Shown here piece after piece: positions 49,957 through 62,474 of a stretch of 64,000 nt of DNA; position 1 is the stretch's first letter; each line of letters begins with the position of its first letter. The stretch is taken from contig NW_027475133.1 in the NCBI RefSeq assembly GCF_051020985.1, positions 1,860,001-1,924,000 of the forward strand, given 5' to 3'. The notes beneath the pieces were generated by a model. The model worked only from the letters and a program-made list of their open reading frames with translations, was not told the DNA's origin and did not search any database. A program made the translations under genes and the position numbers. The stretch comes from Nomia melanderi (taxonomy: Eukaryota; Arthropoda; Insecta; Hymenoptera; Halictidae).

Positions 49957-52900
49957 TTACAGATAGCGCATTAAACCAAAGTGCATTGTCTGTATGAGGC
50001 ATTGGCGCATGAATCTGTGCAGCGGCATCGACCTCGGACCACCAGGGGCCGAGAAAAGCTCCGTCTCATGGGGCCGGACTGTCAGGGTCAGGGATAAATC
50101 CAATATATATCTGGTGATATCTCGGGTGCTATTAGAGATAGCGAAATAAATCAAAGTGCATTGTTTGCAGGAGGCCCTGGCGCATAAATCTGTGCCGCGG
50201 GAACGACCTCGGACCACCAGGGGCCGAGAAAACCACCGTCTCATGGGGCCGGACACTCAGTGTCAGTGGAAAATCCAATATATATCTGGTGATATCTCGG
50301 GTGCTATTACAGATAGCGCAATAAAGCAAAGTGCATTGTCTGTAGGAGGCCCTGGCGCATGAATCTGTGCAGCGGGAACGGCCTAGGACCACCAGGGGCC
50401 GAGAAAACCACCGACACATGCGGCCGGCCTGTCAGGGTCAGGGGAAAATCCAATATATATCTGGTGACATCTCGGGTGCTATTAGAGATAGCGCAATAAA
50501 CCAAAGTGCATTGTCTGCAGGAGTCCCTGGCGCATAAATCTGTGCCGCGGGATCGACCACGGACCACCAGGGGCCGAGAAAACCACCGACACATGGGGCC
50601 GGACACTCAGGGTCAGGAGAAAATCCAATATATATCTGGTGATATCTCGAGTGCTATTAGAGATAGCGCAATAAACCAAAGTGAATTATCTATAGGATGC
50701 ACTGGCGCATGGATCTGTGTAGCGGGATCGACCTCGGACCACCAGGGAGCGAGAAAAACATCGACACATGGAGCCGGACTGTCAGGGTCAAGGAAAAATC
50801 CAATATATATCTTTTGATATCACGGGTGCTATTAGAGATAGCGCAATATACCAATGTGAATTATCTGCAGGAGGGCCTAGCGTATTAATCTGAGCAGCGG
50901 GAACGACCTCGGACCACCAGGGGCCGAGAAAACCACCGACACATGGGGCCGGACTGTCAGGGTCTGGGAAAAATCCAATATATATCTGGTGATATCTCGA
51001 GTGCTATTAGAGATAGCGCAATAAACCAAAGTGAATTATCTGCAGGAGGGCCTAGCGTATTAATCTGAGCAGCAGGAACGACCTCGGACCACCAGGCGCC
51101 GAGAAAATTACAGATATTCGGAATCCGTCACCTAATGTCATGTAAAAATCCAGCATATATCTGGTGACATCTCGGGTGCTCTTTCAGATAGCGCACTAAA
51201 CCAAAGTGAATGATCTGCAGGGGGCCCTGGCGCATGAATATGTGCAGCGGGAACGACCTCGGAGCACCAGGGGCCGAGAAAACCACCGTCTCATGGGGCC
51301 GGACACTCAGGGTCAGGGGAAAATCCGATATGTATATGGTGATATCTCGGGTGCTATTAGAGATAGCGCAATAAACCAAAGTGAATTATCTGCAGGGGGC
51401 CCTGGCGCCTGATTCTGTGCAGCGGGATCGACCTCGGACCACCAGGGGCTGAGAATATCACCGTCTCATGGGGCTGGATTGTCGGGGTCAGGGAAAAATC
51501 CAATATATATCTGCTGACATCTCGGGTGGTATTAGAGATAGCGCAATAAACCAAAGTGAATTATCTATAGGAGGCCCTGGCGCATGAATCTGTGCAGCGA
51601 GAACGACCTCGGACCACCAGGGGCCGAGAAAACCACCGTTTCATGGGGCCGGACACTCAGGGTCAGGGGTAAATCCAATATATATCTGATGATATCTCGG
51701 GTGCTATTAGAGATAGCGCAATAAACCAAAGTGAATTATCTATAGGATGCCCTGGTGCATGAATCTGTGCAGCGGGATCGACCTCGGACCACCAGGGACC
51801 GAGAAAAACATCGACACATGGGGCAGGACTGTCAGGGTCAAGGAAAAATCCAATATATATCTTTTGATATCACGGGTGCTATTGGAGGTAGCGCAACAAA
51901 CCAAAGTGAATTATCTATAGGAGGCCCTGGCGCATGAATCTGTGCAGCGGGATCGACCTCGGACCACCAGGGGCCCAGAAAATCTCCGTCTCATGGGGCC
52001 GGACTGTCAGGGTCAGGGGAAAATCCAATATATATCCGGTGATATCTCGGGTGCTATTACAGATAGCGCAATAAATCAAAGTGCATTGTCTGTAGTAGGC
52101 CCTGGCGCATGAATCTGTGCAGCGGGAACGACCTCGGAACACCAGGGACCGAGAAAACAACCGTCTCATGGGGCTGGACACTCAGGGTCAGTGAAAAATC
52201 CAATATATATGTGGTGATATCTCGGGTGCTATTACAGATAGCGCAATAAATCAAAGTGCATTGTCTGTAGGAGAACCTGGCGCATGAACCTGTGCAGCGA
52301 GAACGACATCGGACCACCAGGGGCCGAGAAAACCACCGTCTCATGGGGCCGGACACTCAGGGTCAGGGGAAAATCCAATATATATCCGGTGATATCTCGG
52401 GTGCTATTACAGATAGCGCAATAAATCAAAGTGCATTGTCTGTAGTAGGCCCTGGCGCATGAATCTGTGCAGCGGGATCGAATTCGGACCACCAGGGGCC
52501 GAGGAAATCACTTTCTCATGAGGCCGGACTGTCAGGGTCAGGCAAAAATGCTATATACATCTGGTGATATCTCGGGTGCTATTAGAGATAGCGCAATAAA
52601 TCAAAGTGCATTATCTATAGGATGCCCTGGCGCATAAATCTGTGCAGCGGGATCGACCTCGGACCACGAGGGACCGAGAAAAACATCGACACATGGGGCC
52701 GGACTGTCAGGGTCAAGGAAAAATCCAATATTTATCTGGTGATATCTCGGGTGCTATTAGAGATAGCGCAATGAATCAAAGTGCATTGTCGTTTGGAGGC
52801 CCTGGCGCATGAATCTGTGCAGCGGGATCGACCTCGGACCAGCATGGGCCGAGAAAATCTCCGTCTCATGCGGCCGGACTGTCAGGGTCAGGGAAAAATA

Positions 52901-55900
52901 CAATATATATCAGGTGATATCTCGGGTGCTATTAGAGATAGCGAAATAAATCAAAGTGCATTGTCTGCAGGAGGCCCTGGCGCATGAATCTGTGCAGCGG
53001 GATCGACCTCGGACCACTAGGGGCCGAGAAAATCACCGTCTCATGGGGCCGGATTGTCAGGGTCAGGGAAACATCCAATATATATCTGGTGACATCTCGG
53101 GTGCTATTAGAGATAGCGCAATAAACCAAAGTGCATTGTCTGCAGGAGGCCCTGGCGCATAAATCTGTTCCGCGGGATCGACCACGGACCACCAGGGGCC
53201 GAGAAAACCACCGACACATGGGGCCGGACACTCAGGGTCAGGAGAAAATCCAATATATATCTGGTGATATCTCGAGTGCTATTAGAGATAGCGCAATAAA
53301 CCAAAGTGAATTATCTATAGGATGCACTGGCGCATGGATCTGTGCAGCGGGATCGACCTCGGACCACCAGGGACCGAGAAAAACATCGACACATGGGGCC
53401 GGACTGTCAGGGTCAAGGAAAAATCCAATATATATCTTTTGATATCACGGGTGCTATTAGAGATAGCGCAATATACCAAAGTGAATTATCTGCAGGAGGG
53501 CCTAGCGTATTAATCTGAGCAGCAGGAACGACCTCGGACCACCAGGCGCCGAGAAAATTACAGATATTCGGAATCCGTCACCTAATGTCATGTAAAAATC
53601 CAGCATATATCTGGTGACATCTCGGGTGCTCTTACAGATAGCGCACTAAACCAAAGTGAATTATCTGCAGGGGGCCCTGGCGCATGAATATGTGCAGCGG
53701 GAACGACCTGGGACCACCAGGGGCCGAGAAAACCACAGTCTCATGGGGCCGGACACTCAGGGTCAGGGGAAAATCCAATATATATCTGGTGATATTTCGG
53801 GTGCTCTTACAGATAGCGCACTAAACCAAAGTGAATTATCTGCAGGGGGCCCTGGCGCATGAATATGTGCAGCGGGAACGACCTGGGACCACCAGGGGCC
53901 GAGAAAACCACAGTCTCATGGGGCCGGACACTCAGGGTCAGGGGAAAATCCAATATATATCTGGTGATATTTCGGGTGCTATTAGAGATAGCGCAATATA
54001 CCAAATTGATTTATCTGCAGGAGGGCCTAGCGTATTAATCTGAGCAGCAGGAACGACCTCGGACCACCAGGCGCCGAGAAAATTACAGATATTCGGAATC
54101 CGTCACCTAATGTCATGTAAAAATCCAGCATATATCTGGTGACATCTCGGGTGCTCTTACAGATAGCGCACTAAACCAAAGTGAATTATCTGCAGGGGGC
54201 CCTGGCGCATGAATATGTGCAGCGGGAACGACCTGGGACCACCAGGGGCCGAGAAAACCACAGTCTCATGGGGCCGGACACTCAGGGTCAGGGGAAAATC
54301 CAATATATATCTGGTGATATTTCGGGTGCTATTAGAGACAGCGCAATAAATCAAAGTGCATTGTCTCTAGGAGGCCCTGGCGCATGAATCTGTGCAGCGG
54401 GAACGACCTCGGAACACCAGGGACCGAGAAAACCACCGTCTCATGGGGCTGGACACTCAGGGTCAGTGAAAAATCCAATATATATGTGGTGATATCTCGG
54501 GTGCTATGACAGATAGCGCTATAAATCAAAGTGCATTGTCTGTAGGAGACCCTGGCGCATGAACCTGTGCAGCGGGAACGACATCGGACCACCAGGGGCC
54601 GAGAAAACTACCGTCTCATGGGGCCGGACACTCAGGGTCAGGGGAAAATCCAATATATATCCGGTGATATCTCGGGTGCTATTACAGATAGCGCAATAAA
54701 TCAAAGTGCATTGTCTGTAGGAGGCCCTGGCGCATGAATCTGTGCAGCGGGAACGACCTCGGACCACCAGGGGCCGAGAAAACCACAGTCTCATGGGGCC
54801 GGACACTCAGGGTCAGGGGAAAATCCAATATATATCTGGTGATATCTCGGGTGCTATTAGAGATAGCGCAATAAACCAAAGTGAATTATCTGCAGGAGGC
54901 CCTGGCGCATGAATCTGTGCAGCGGGAACGACCTCGGACCACCATGGGCCGAGAAAACGACCGTCTCATGGGGTGGACACTCAGGGTCAGTGAAAAATCC
55001 AATATAAATCTGCTGATATCTCGGGTGCTATTACAGATAGCGCAATAAATCAAAGTGCATTGTCTGTAGGAGGCCCTGGCGCATGAATCTGTGCAGCGGG
55101 AACGACCTCGGACCATCAGGGGCCGAAAAAACCATAGTCTCATGGGGCCGGACACTCAGGGTCAGGGGAAAATCCAATATATATCTGGTGATATCTGGGG
55201 TGCTATTAGAGATAGCGCAATAAACCAAAGTGAATTATCTGCAGGAGGCCCTGGCGCATGAATCTGTGCAGCGGGAACGACCTCGGACCACCATGGGCCG
55301 AGAAAACGACCGTCTCATGGGGTGGACACTCAGGGTCAGTGAAAAATCCAATATAAATCTGCTGATATCTCGGGTGCTATTACAGATAGCGCAATAAATC
55401 AAAGTGCATTGTCTGTAGGAGGCCCTGGCGCATGAATCTGTGCAGCGGGAACGACCTCGGACCATCAGGGGCCGAAAAAACCACAGTCTCATGGGGCCGG
55501 ACACCCAGGGTCAGGGTAAAATCCAATATATATCTGGTGATATCTAGGGTGCTATTACAGATAGCGCAATAAATCAAAGTGCATTGTCTGTAGGAGGCCC
55601 TGGCGCATGAATCTGTGCAGCGGGAACGACCTCGGACCACCAGGGGCGAGACAACCACCTTCTCATTGGGCCGGACACTCAGGGTCAGGGAAAAATCCAA
55701 TATATATCTGGTGATATCTCGGGTGCTATTACAGATAGCGCAATAAATCAAAGTGCATTACCTGTAGGAGGCCCTGGCGCATGAATCTGTGCAGCGGGAA
55801 CGTCCTCGGACCTCCAGGGGCCGAGACAACGACCGTCTCATGGGGCCTGACACTCAGGGTCAGGGTAAAATCCAATATATATCTGGTGATATCTCGGGTG

Positions 55901-56000
55901 CTATTACAGATAGCGCAATAAATCAACGTGCATTGTCTGTAGGAGGCCCTGGCGCATGAATCTGTAAAGCGGGAACGACCTCGGACCACCAGGGGCCGAA
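49528..56000 (+). repeat. 6,473-bp (37-monomer) tandem duplication, unit 1
   Basis: This unit is followed directly by a nearly perfect copy. Internal marks include GATAAATCC, GTGCATTGTTTGCAGG, CATGCGGCCGGCCTGTC, GGGCCTAGCGTATTAATCTG, TATCTTTTGATATCACGGG, GGGATCGAATTCGG, GTCGTTTGGAGGCC, CATGGGGTGGACACTC and GCCGAAAAAACC. It holds nested repeats: 50,482-50,888 recurs at 53,107-53,513 (2,625 bp, 15 monomers), and 54,886-55,234 is a two-monomer (349-bp) tandem pair with the next 349 bp. Confidence 0.9.
54886..55583 (+). repeat. Two-monomer (349-bp) tandem pair in unit 1
   Basis: The pair of monomers with ACCATGGGCCGAGAAAACGA, CATGGGGTGGACACTC and CCATCAGGGGCCGAAAAAAC is repeated 349 bp later. 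The 349-bp length reflects a one-base loss in GGGGTGGAC. The two copies differ at ACCATAGTC against ACCACAGTC. The same pair lies at about 61,360-62,057 in unit 2. Confidence 0.75.
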
Positions 56001-59000
56001 AAAACTACCGTCTCATGGGGCCGGACTGTCAGGGTCAGGGAAAAATCCAATATGTATCTGGTGATATCTCGGGAGCTATTACAGATAGCGCAATAAATCA
56101 AAGTGCATTGTCTGTAGGGGGCCCTGGCGCATGAATCTGTGCAGCGGGATCGACCTCGGACCACCAGGGGCCGAGAACATCACAGTCTCATGGGGCCGGA
56201 CTGTCAGGGTCAGGGAAAAATCCAATATATATCTGGTGATATCTCGGGTGCTATTAGGGATAGCGGAATAAATCAAAGTGCATTGTCTGTAGGAGGCACT
56301 GGCGAATGAATCTGTGCAGCAGGAACGACCTCGGACCACCAGGCGCCGAGGACAATTACAGATATTCGGAATCCGTCACCGAAGGTCATGTAAAAATCCA
56401 GCATATATCTGGTGATATCTCGGGTGCTATTACAGATAGCGCATTAAACCAAAGTGCATTGTCTGTATGAGGCATTGGCGCATGAATCTGTGCAGCGGCA
56501 TCGACCTCGGACCACCAGGGGCCGAGAAAAGCTCCGTCTCATGGGGCCGGACTGTCAGGGTCAGGGATAAATCCAATATATATCTGGTGATATCTCGGGT
56601 GGTATTAGAGATAGCGAAATAAATCAAAGTGCATTGTTTGCAGGAGGCCCTGGCGCATAAATCTGTGCCGCGGGAACGACCTCGGACCACCAGGGGCCGA
56701 GAAAACCACCGTCTCATGGGGCCGGACACTCAGTGTCAGTGGAAAATCCAATATATATCTGGTGATATCTCGGGTGCTATTACAGATAGCGCAATAAAGC
56801 AAAGTGCATTGTCTGTAGGAGGCCCTGGCGCATGAATCTGTGCAGCGGGAACGGCCTAGGACCACCAGGGGCCGAGAAAACCACCGACACATGCGGCCGG
56901 CCTGTCAGGGTCAGGGGAAAATCCAATATATATCTGGTGACATCTCGGGTGCTATTAGAGATAGCGCAATAAACCAAAGTGCATTGTCTGCAGGAGTCCC
57001 TGGCGCATAAATCTGTGCCGCGGGATCGACCACGGACCACCAGGGGCCGAGAAAACCACCGACACATGGGGCCGGACACTCAGGGTCAGGAGAAAATCCA
57101 ATATATATCTGGTGATATCTCGAGTGCTATTAGAGATAGCGCAATAAACCAAAGTGAATTATCTATAGGATGCACTGGCGCATGGATCTGTGTAGCGGGA
57201 TCGACCTCGGACCACCAGGGAGCGAGAAAAACATCGACACATGGAGCCGGACTGTCAGGGTCAAGGAAAAATCCAATATATATCTTTTGATATCACGGGT
57301 GCTATTAGAGATAGCGCAATATACCAAAGTGAATTATCTGCAGGAGGGCCTAGCGTATTAATCTGAGCAGCGGGAACGACCTCGGACCACCAGGGGCCGA
57401 GAAAACCACCGACACATGGGGCCGGACTGTCAGGGTCTGGGAAAAATCCAATATATATCTGGTGATATCTCGAGTGCTATTAGAGATAGCGCAATAAACC
57501 AAAGTGAATTATCTGCAGGAGGGCCTAGCGTATTAATCTGAGCAGCAGGAACGACCTCGGACCACCAGGCGCCGAGAAAATTACAGATATTCGGAATCCG
57601 TCACCTAATGTCATGTAAAAATCCAGCATATATCTGGTGACATCTCGGGTGCTCTTTCAGATAGCGCACTAAACCAAAGTGAATGATCTGCAGGGGGCCC
57701 TGGCGCATGAATATGTGCAGCGGGAACGACCTCGGAGCACCAGGGGCCGAGAAAACCACCGTCTCATGGGGCCGGACACTCAGGGTCAGGGGAAAATCCG
57801 ATATGTATATGGTGATATCTCGGGTGCTATTAGAGATAGCGCAATAAACCAAAGTGAATTATCTGCAGGGGGCCCTGGCGCCTGATTCTGTGCAGCGGGA
57901 TCGACCTCGGACCACCAGGGGCTGAGAATATCACCGTCTCATGGGGCTGGATTGTCGGGGTCAGGGAAAAATCCAATATATATCTGCTGACATCTCGGGT
58001 GCTATTAGAGATAGCGCAATAAACCAAAGTGAATTATCTATAGGAGGCCCTGGCGCATGAATCTGTGCAGCGAGAACGACCTCGGACCACCAGGGGCCGA
58101 GAAAACCACCGTTTCATGGGGCCGGACACTCAGGGTCAGGGGTAAATCCAATATATATCTGATGATATCTCGGGTGCTATTAGAGATAGCGCAATAAACC
58201 AAAGTGAATTATCTATAGGATGCCCTGGTGCATGAATCTGTTGCAGCGGGATCGACCTCGGACCACCAGGGACCGAGAAAAACATCGACACATGGGGCAG
58301 GACTGTCAGGGTCAAGGAAAAATCCAATATATATCTTTTGATATCACGGGTGCTATTGGAGGTAGCGCAACAAACCAAAGTGAATTATCTATAGGAGGCC
58401 CTGGCGCATGAATCTGTGCAGCGGGATCGACCTCGGACCACCAGGGGCCCAGAAAATCTCCGTCTCATGGGGCCGGACTGTCAGGGTCAGGGGAAAATCC
58501 AATATATATCCGGTGATATCTCGGGTGCTATTACAGATAGCGCAATAAATCAAAGTGCATTGTCTGTAGTAGGCCCTGGCGCATGAATCTGTGCAGCGGG
58601 AACGACCTCGGAACACCAGGGACCGAGAAAACAACCGTCTCATGGGGCTGGACACTCAGGGTCAGTGAAAAATCCAATATATATGTGGTGATATCTCGGG
58701 TGCTATTACAGATAGCGCAATAAATCAAAGTGCATTGTCTGTAGGAGAACCTGGCGCATGAACCTGTGCAGCGAGAACGACATCGGACCACCAGGGGCCG
58801 AGAAAACCACCGTCTCATGGGGCCGGACACTCAGGGTCAGGGGAAAATCCAATATATATCCGGTGATATCTCGGGTGCTATTACAGATAGCGCAATAAAT
58901 CAAAGTGCATTGTCTGTAGTAGGCCCTGGCGCATGAATCTGTGCAGCGGGATCGAATTCGGACCACCAGGGGCCGAGGAAATCACTTTCTCATGAGGCCG

Positions 59001-61196
59001 GACTGTCAGGGTCAGGCAAAAATGCTATATACATCTGGTGATATCTCGGGTGCTATTAGAGATAGCGCAATAAATCAAAGTGCATTATCTATAGGATGCC
59101 CTGGCGCATAAATCTGTGCAGCGGGATCGACCTCGGACCACGAGGGACCGAGAAAAACATCGACACATGGGGCCGGACTGTCAGGGTCAAGGAAAAATCC
59201 AATATTTATCTGGTGATATCTCGGGTGCTATTAGAGATAGCGCAATGAATCAAAGTGCATTGTCGTTTGGAGGCCCTGGCGCATGAATCTGTGCAGCGGG
59301 ATCGACCTCGGACCAGCATGGGCCGAGAAAATCTCCGTCTCATGCGGCCGGACTGTCAGGGTCAGGGAAAAATACAATATATATCAGGTGATATCTCGGG
59401 TGCTATTAGAGATAGCGAAATAAATCAAAGTGCATTGTCTGCAGGAGGCCCTGGCGCATGAATCTGTGCAGCGGGATCGACCTCGGACCACTAGGGGCCG
59501 AGAAAATCACCGTCTCATGGGGCCGGATTGTCAGGGTCAGGGAAACATCCAATATATATCTGGTGACATCTCGGGTGCTATTAGAGATAGCGCAATAAAC
59601 CAAAGTGCATTGTCTGCAGGAGGCCCTGGCGCATAAATCTGTTCCGCGGGATCGACCACGGACCACCAGGGGCCGAGAAAACCACCGACACATGGGGCCG
59701 GACACTCAGGGTCAGGAGAAAATCCAATATATATCTGGTGATATCTCGAGTGCTATTAGAGATAGCGCAATAAACCAAAGTGAATTATCTATAGGATGCA
59801 CTGGCGCATGGATCTGTGCAGCGGGATCGACCTCGGACCACCAGGGACCGAGAAAAACATCGACACATGGGGCCGGACTGTCAGGGTCAAGGAAAAATCC
59901 AATATATATCTTTTGATATCACGGGTGCTATTAGAGATAGCGCAATATACCAAAGTGAATTATCTGCAGGAGGGCCTAGCGTATTAATCTGAGCAGCAGG
60001 AACGACCTCGGACCACCAGGCGCCGAGAAAATTACAGATATTCGGAATCCGTCACCTAATGTCATGTAAAAATCCAGCATATATCTGGTGACATCTCGGG
60101 TGCTCTTACAGATAGCGCACTAAACCAAAGTGAATTATCTGCAGGGGGCCCTGGCGCATGAATATGTGCAGCGGGAACGACCTGGGACCACCAGGGGCCG
60201 AGAAAACCACAGTCTCATGGGGCCGGACACTCAGGGTCAGGGGAAAATCCAATATATATCTGGTGATATTTCGGGTGCTCTTACAGATAGCGCACTAAAC
60301 CAAAGTGAATTATCTGCAGGGGGCCCTGGCGCATGAATATGTGCAGCGGGAACGACCTGGGACCACCAGGGGCCGAGAAAACCACAGTCTCATGGGGCCG
60401 GACACGCAGGGTCAGGGGAAAATCCAATATATATCTGGTGATATTTCGGGTGCTATTAGAGATAGCGCAATATACCAAATTGATTTATCTGCAGGAGGGC
60501 CTAGCGTATTAATCTGAGCAGCAGGAACGACCTCGGACCACCAGGCGCCGAGAAAATTACAGATATTCGGAATCCGTCACCTAATGTCATGTAAAAATCC
60601 AGCATATATCTGGTGACATCTCGGGTGCTCTTACAGATAGCGCACTAAACCAAAGTGAATTATCTGCAGGGGGCCCTGGCGCATGAATATGTGCAGCGGG
60701 AACGACCTGGGACCACCAGGGGCCGAGAAAACCACAGTCTCATGGGGCCGGACACTCAGGGTCAGGGGAAAATCCAATATATATCTGGTGATATTTCGGG
60801 TGCTATTAGAGACAGCGCAATAAATCAAAGTGCATTGTCTCTAGGAGGCCCTGGCGCATGAATCTGTGCAGCGGGAACGACCTCGGAACACCAGGGACCG
60901 AGAAAACCACCGTCTCATGGGGCTGGACACTCAGGGTCAGTGAAAAATCCAATATATATGTGGTGATATCTCGGGTGCTATGACAGATAGCGCTATAAAT
61001 CAAAGTGCATTGTCTGTAGGAGACCCTGGCGCATGAACCTGTGCAGCGGGAACGGCATCGGACCACCAGGGGCCGAGAAAACTACCGTCTCATGGGGCCG
61101 GACACTCAGGGTCAGGGGAAAATCCAATATATATCCGGTGATATCTCGGGTGCTATTACAGATAGCGCAATAAATCAAAGTGCATTGTCTGTAGGA

Positions 61197-61249
61197 GGCC
61201 CTGGCGCATGAATCTGTGCAGCGGGAACGACCTCGGACCACCAGGGGCC
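61197..61249. repeat. Longer imperfect inverted repeat GGCCCTGG ... CCAGGGGCC, reference copy
   Basis: Monomer positions 4-11 (GGCCCTGG) are complementary to positions 48-56 (CCAGGGGCC) with one unpaired G, enclosing 36 bases. The right arm overlaps the small dyad at positions 39-59, so the two foldings are mutually exclusive. Copies with GGCCCAGG, common at 15-34 kb, weaken the left arm. Confidence 0.5.
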
Positions 61250-61252
61250 GAG
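61232..61252. repeat. Short dyad in the monomer (CTCGG / CCGAG), reference copy
   Basis: Monomer positions 39-59 read CTCGG, eleven central bases, then CCGAG. The five-base arms pair perfectly. After one A-G mismatch, two further C-G pairs are possible around a short loop. The arms are kept in most copies, including many with changed centres such as the GAGGGA variants near 7,340 and 43,735. A minority lose an arm, for example copies ending in CCGGG near 19,077 and 20,652. Short dyads are a reported property of some centromeric satellites; a function here is inference. Confidence 0.65.
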
Positions 61253-61314
61253 AAAACCACAGTCTCATGGGGCCGGACACTCAGGGTCAGGGGAAAATCC
61301 AATATATATCTGGT

Positions 61315-61320
61315 GATATC
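61315..61320. other. Conserved GATATC site, once per monomer (reference copy)
   Basis: Monomer positions 122-127 form the palindrome GATATC (EcoRV recognition sequence), kept in the great majority of copies. Exceptions include GATAACTC near 6,015, GATATTTC copies near 42,065 and 53,790, GATAGCTC near 19,145, and GACATC copies at 50-60 kb. It predicts a 175-bp ladder in a genomic digest, with gaps where these variants lie. Confidence 0.85.
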
Positions 61321-62474
61321 TCGGGTGCTATTAGAGATAGCGCAATAAACCAAAGTGAATTATCTGCAGGAGGCCCTGGCGCATGAATCTGTGCAGCGGG
61401 AACGACCTCGGACCACCATGGGCCGAGAAAACGACCGTCTCATGGGGTGGACACTCAGGGTCAGTGAAAAATCCAATATAAATCTGCTGATATCTCGGGT
61501 GCTATTACAGATAGCGCAATAAATCAAAGTGCATTGTCTGTAGGAGGCCCTGGCGCATGAATCTGTGCAGCGGGAACGACCTCGGACCATCAGGGGCCGA
61601 AAAAACCATAGTCTCATGGGGCCGGACACTCAGGGTCAGGGGAAAATCCAATATATATCTGGTGATATCTGGGGTGCTATTAGAGATAGCGCAATAAACC
61701 AAAGTGAATTATCTGCAGGAGGCCCTGGCGCATGAATCTGTGCAGCGGGAACGACCTCGGACCACCATGGGCCGAGAAAACGACCGTCTCATGGGGTGGA
61801 CACTCAGGGTCAGTGAAAAATCCAATATAAATCTGCTGATATCTCGGGTGCTATTACAGATAGCGCAATAAATCAAAGTGCATTGTCTGTAGGAGGCCCT
61901 GGCGCATGAATCTGTGCAGCGGGAACGACCTCGGACCATCAGGGGCCGAAAAAACCACAGTCTCATGGGGCCGGACACCCAGGGTCAGGGTAAAATCCAA
62001 TATATATCTGGTGATATCTAGGGTGCTATTACAGATAGCGCAATAAATCAAAGTGCATTGTCTGTAGGAGGCCCTGGCGCATGAATCTGTGCAGCGGGAA
62101 CGACCTCGGACCACCAGGGGCGAGACAACCACCTTCTCATTGGGCCGGACACTCAGGGTCAGGGAAAAATCCAATATATATCTGGTGATATCTCGGGTGC
62201 TATTACAGATAGCGCAATAAATCAAAGTGCATTACCTGTAGGAGGCCCTGGCGCATGAATCTGTGCAGCGGGAACGTCCTCGGACCTCCAGGGGCCGAGA
62301 CAACGACCGTCTCATGGGGCCTGACACTCAGGGTCAGGGTAAAATCCAATATATATCTGGTGATATCTCGGGTGCTATTACAGATAGCGCAATAAATCAA
62401 CGTGCATTGTCTGTAGGAGGCCCTGGCGCATGAATCTGTAAAGCGGGAACGACCTCGGACCACCAGGGGCCGAA

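Larger units (their letters stand above)
61194..61368 (+). repeat. Representative A-type monomer (175 bp)
   Basis: This copy is close to the consensus and serves as the reference for monomer positions 1-175. Positions 1-100 are G+C-rich (about 67% in the consensus) and positions 101-175 A+T-rich (about 36%). Landmarks are GGCCCTGG at 4-11, a dyad at 39-59, two TCAGGG hexamers at 88-99, an (AT)4 run near 108-116, GATATC at 122-127 and the variable tail at 137-175. The tail occurs mainly in two forms: ATTACAG...AATCAAAGTGCATTGTCTGTA, or ATTAGAG...AACCAAAGTGAATTATCTGCA (spaced here to show the key bases). Nine CpGs occur in the consensus. Confidence 0.9.
56001..62474 (+). repeat. 6,473-bp (37-monomer) tandem duplication, unit 2
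   Basis: This copies unit 1 at an offset of 6,473 bp, becoming 6,474 after an inserted T (CTGTTGCAGCG) near 58,241. Other differences seen by eye are GGGTGGTATT near 56,598 (GCTATT in unit 1), GGGTGCTATT near 58,002 (GGTATT in unit 1), CAAAGTG near 57,325 (CAATGTG in unit 1), GACACGCAGG near 60,405, and AACGGCATCGG near 61,052. About six differences in 6.5 kb indicates well over 99.8% identity. Confidence 0.9.

Noticed and set aside
50750..50830. TATCTTTTGATATCACGGG variants considered as terminators or promoters
   Set aside because: These are ordinary point variants of the AT-rich half of the monomer, found in several copies with no gene beside them.
61281..61292. TCAGGGTCAGGG, which resembles a variant telomere repeat, present in most A-type monomers
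   Set aside because: Only two hexamers occur per monomer, there is no TTAGGG run anywhere that I saw, and B types lack it entirely. It is more simply part of the monomer.
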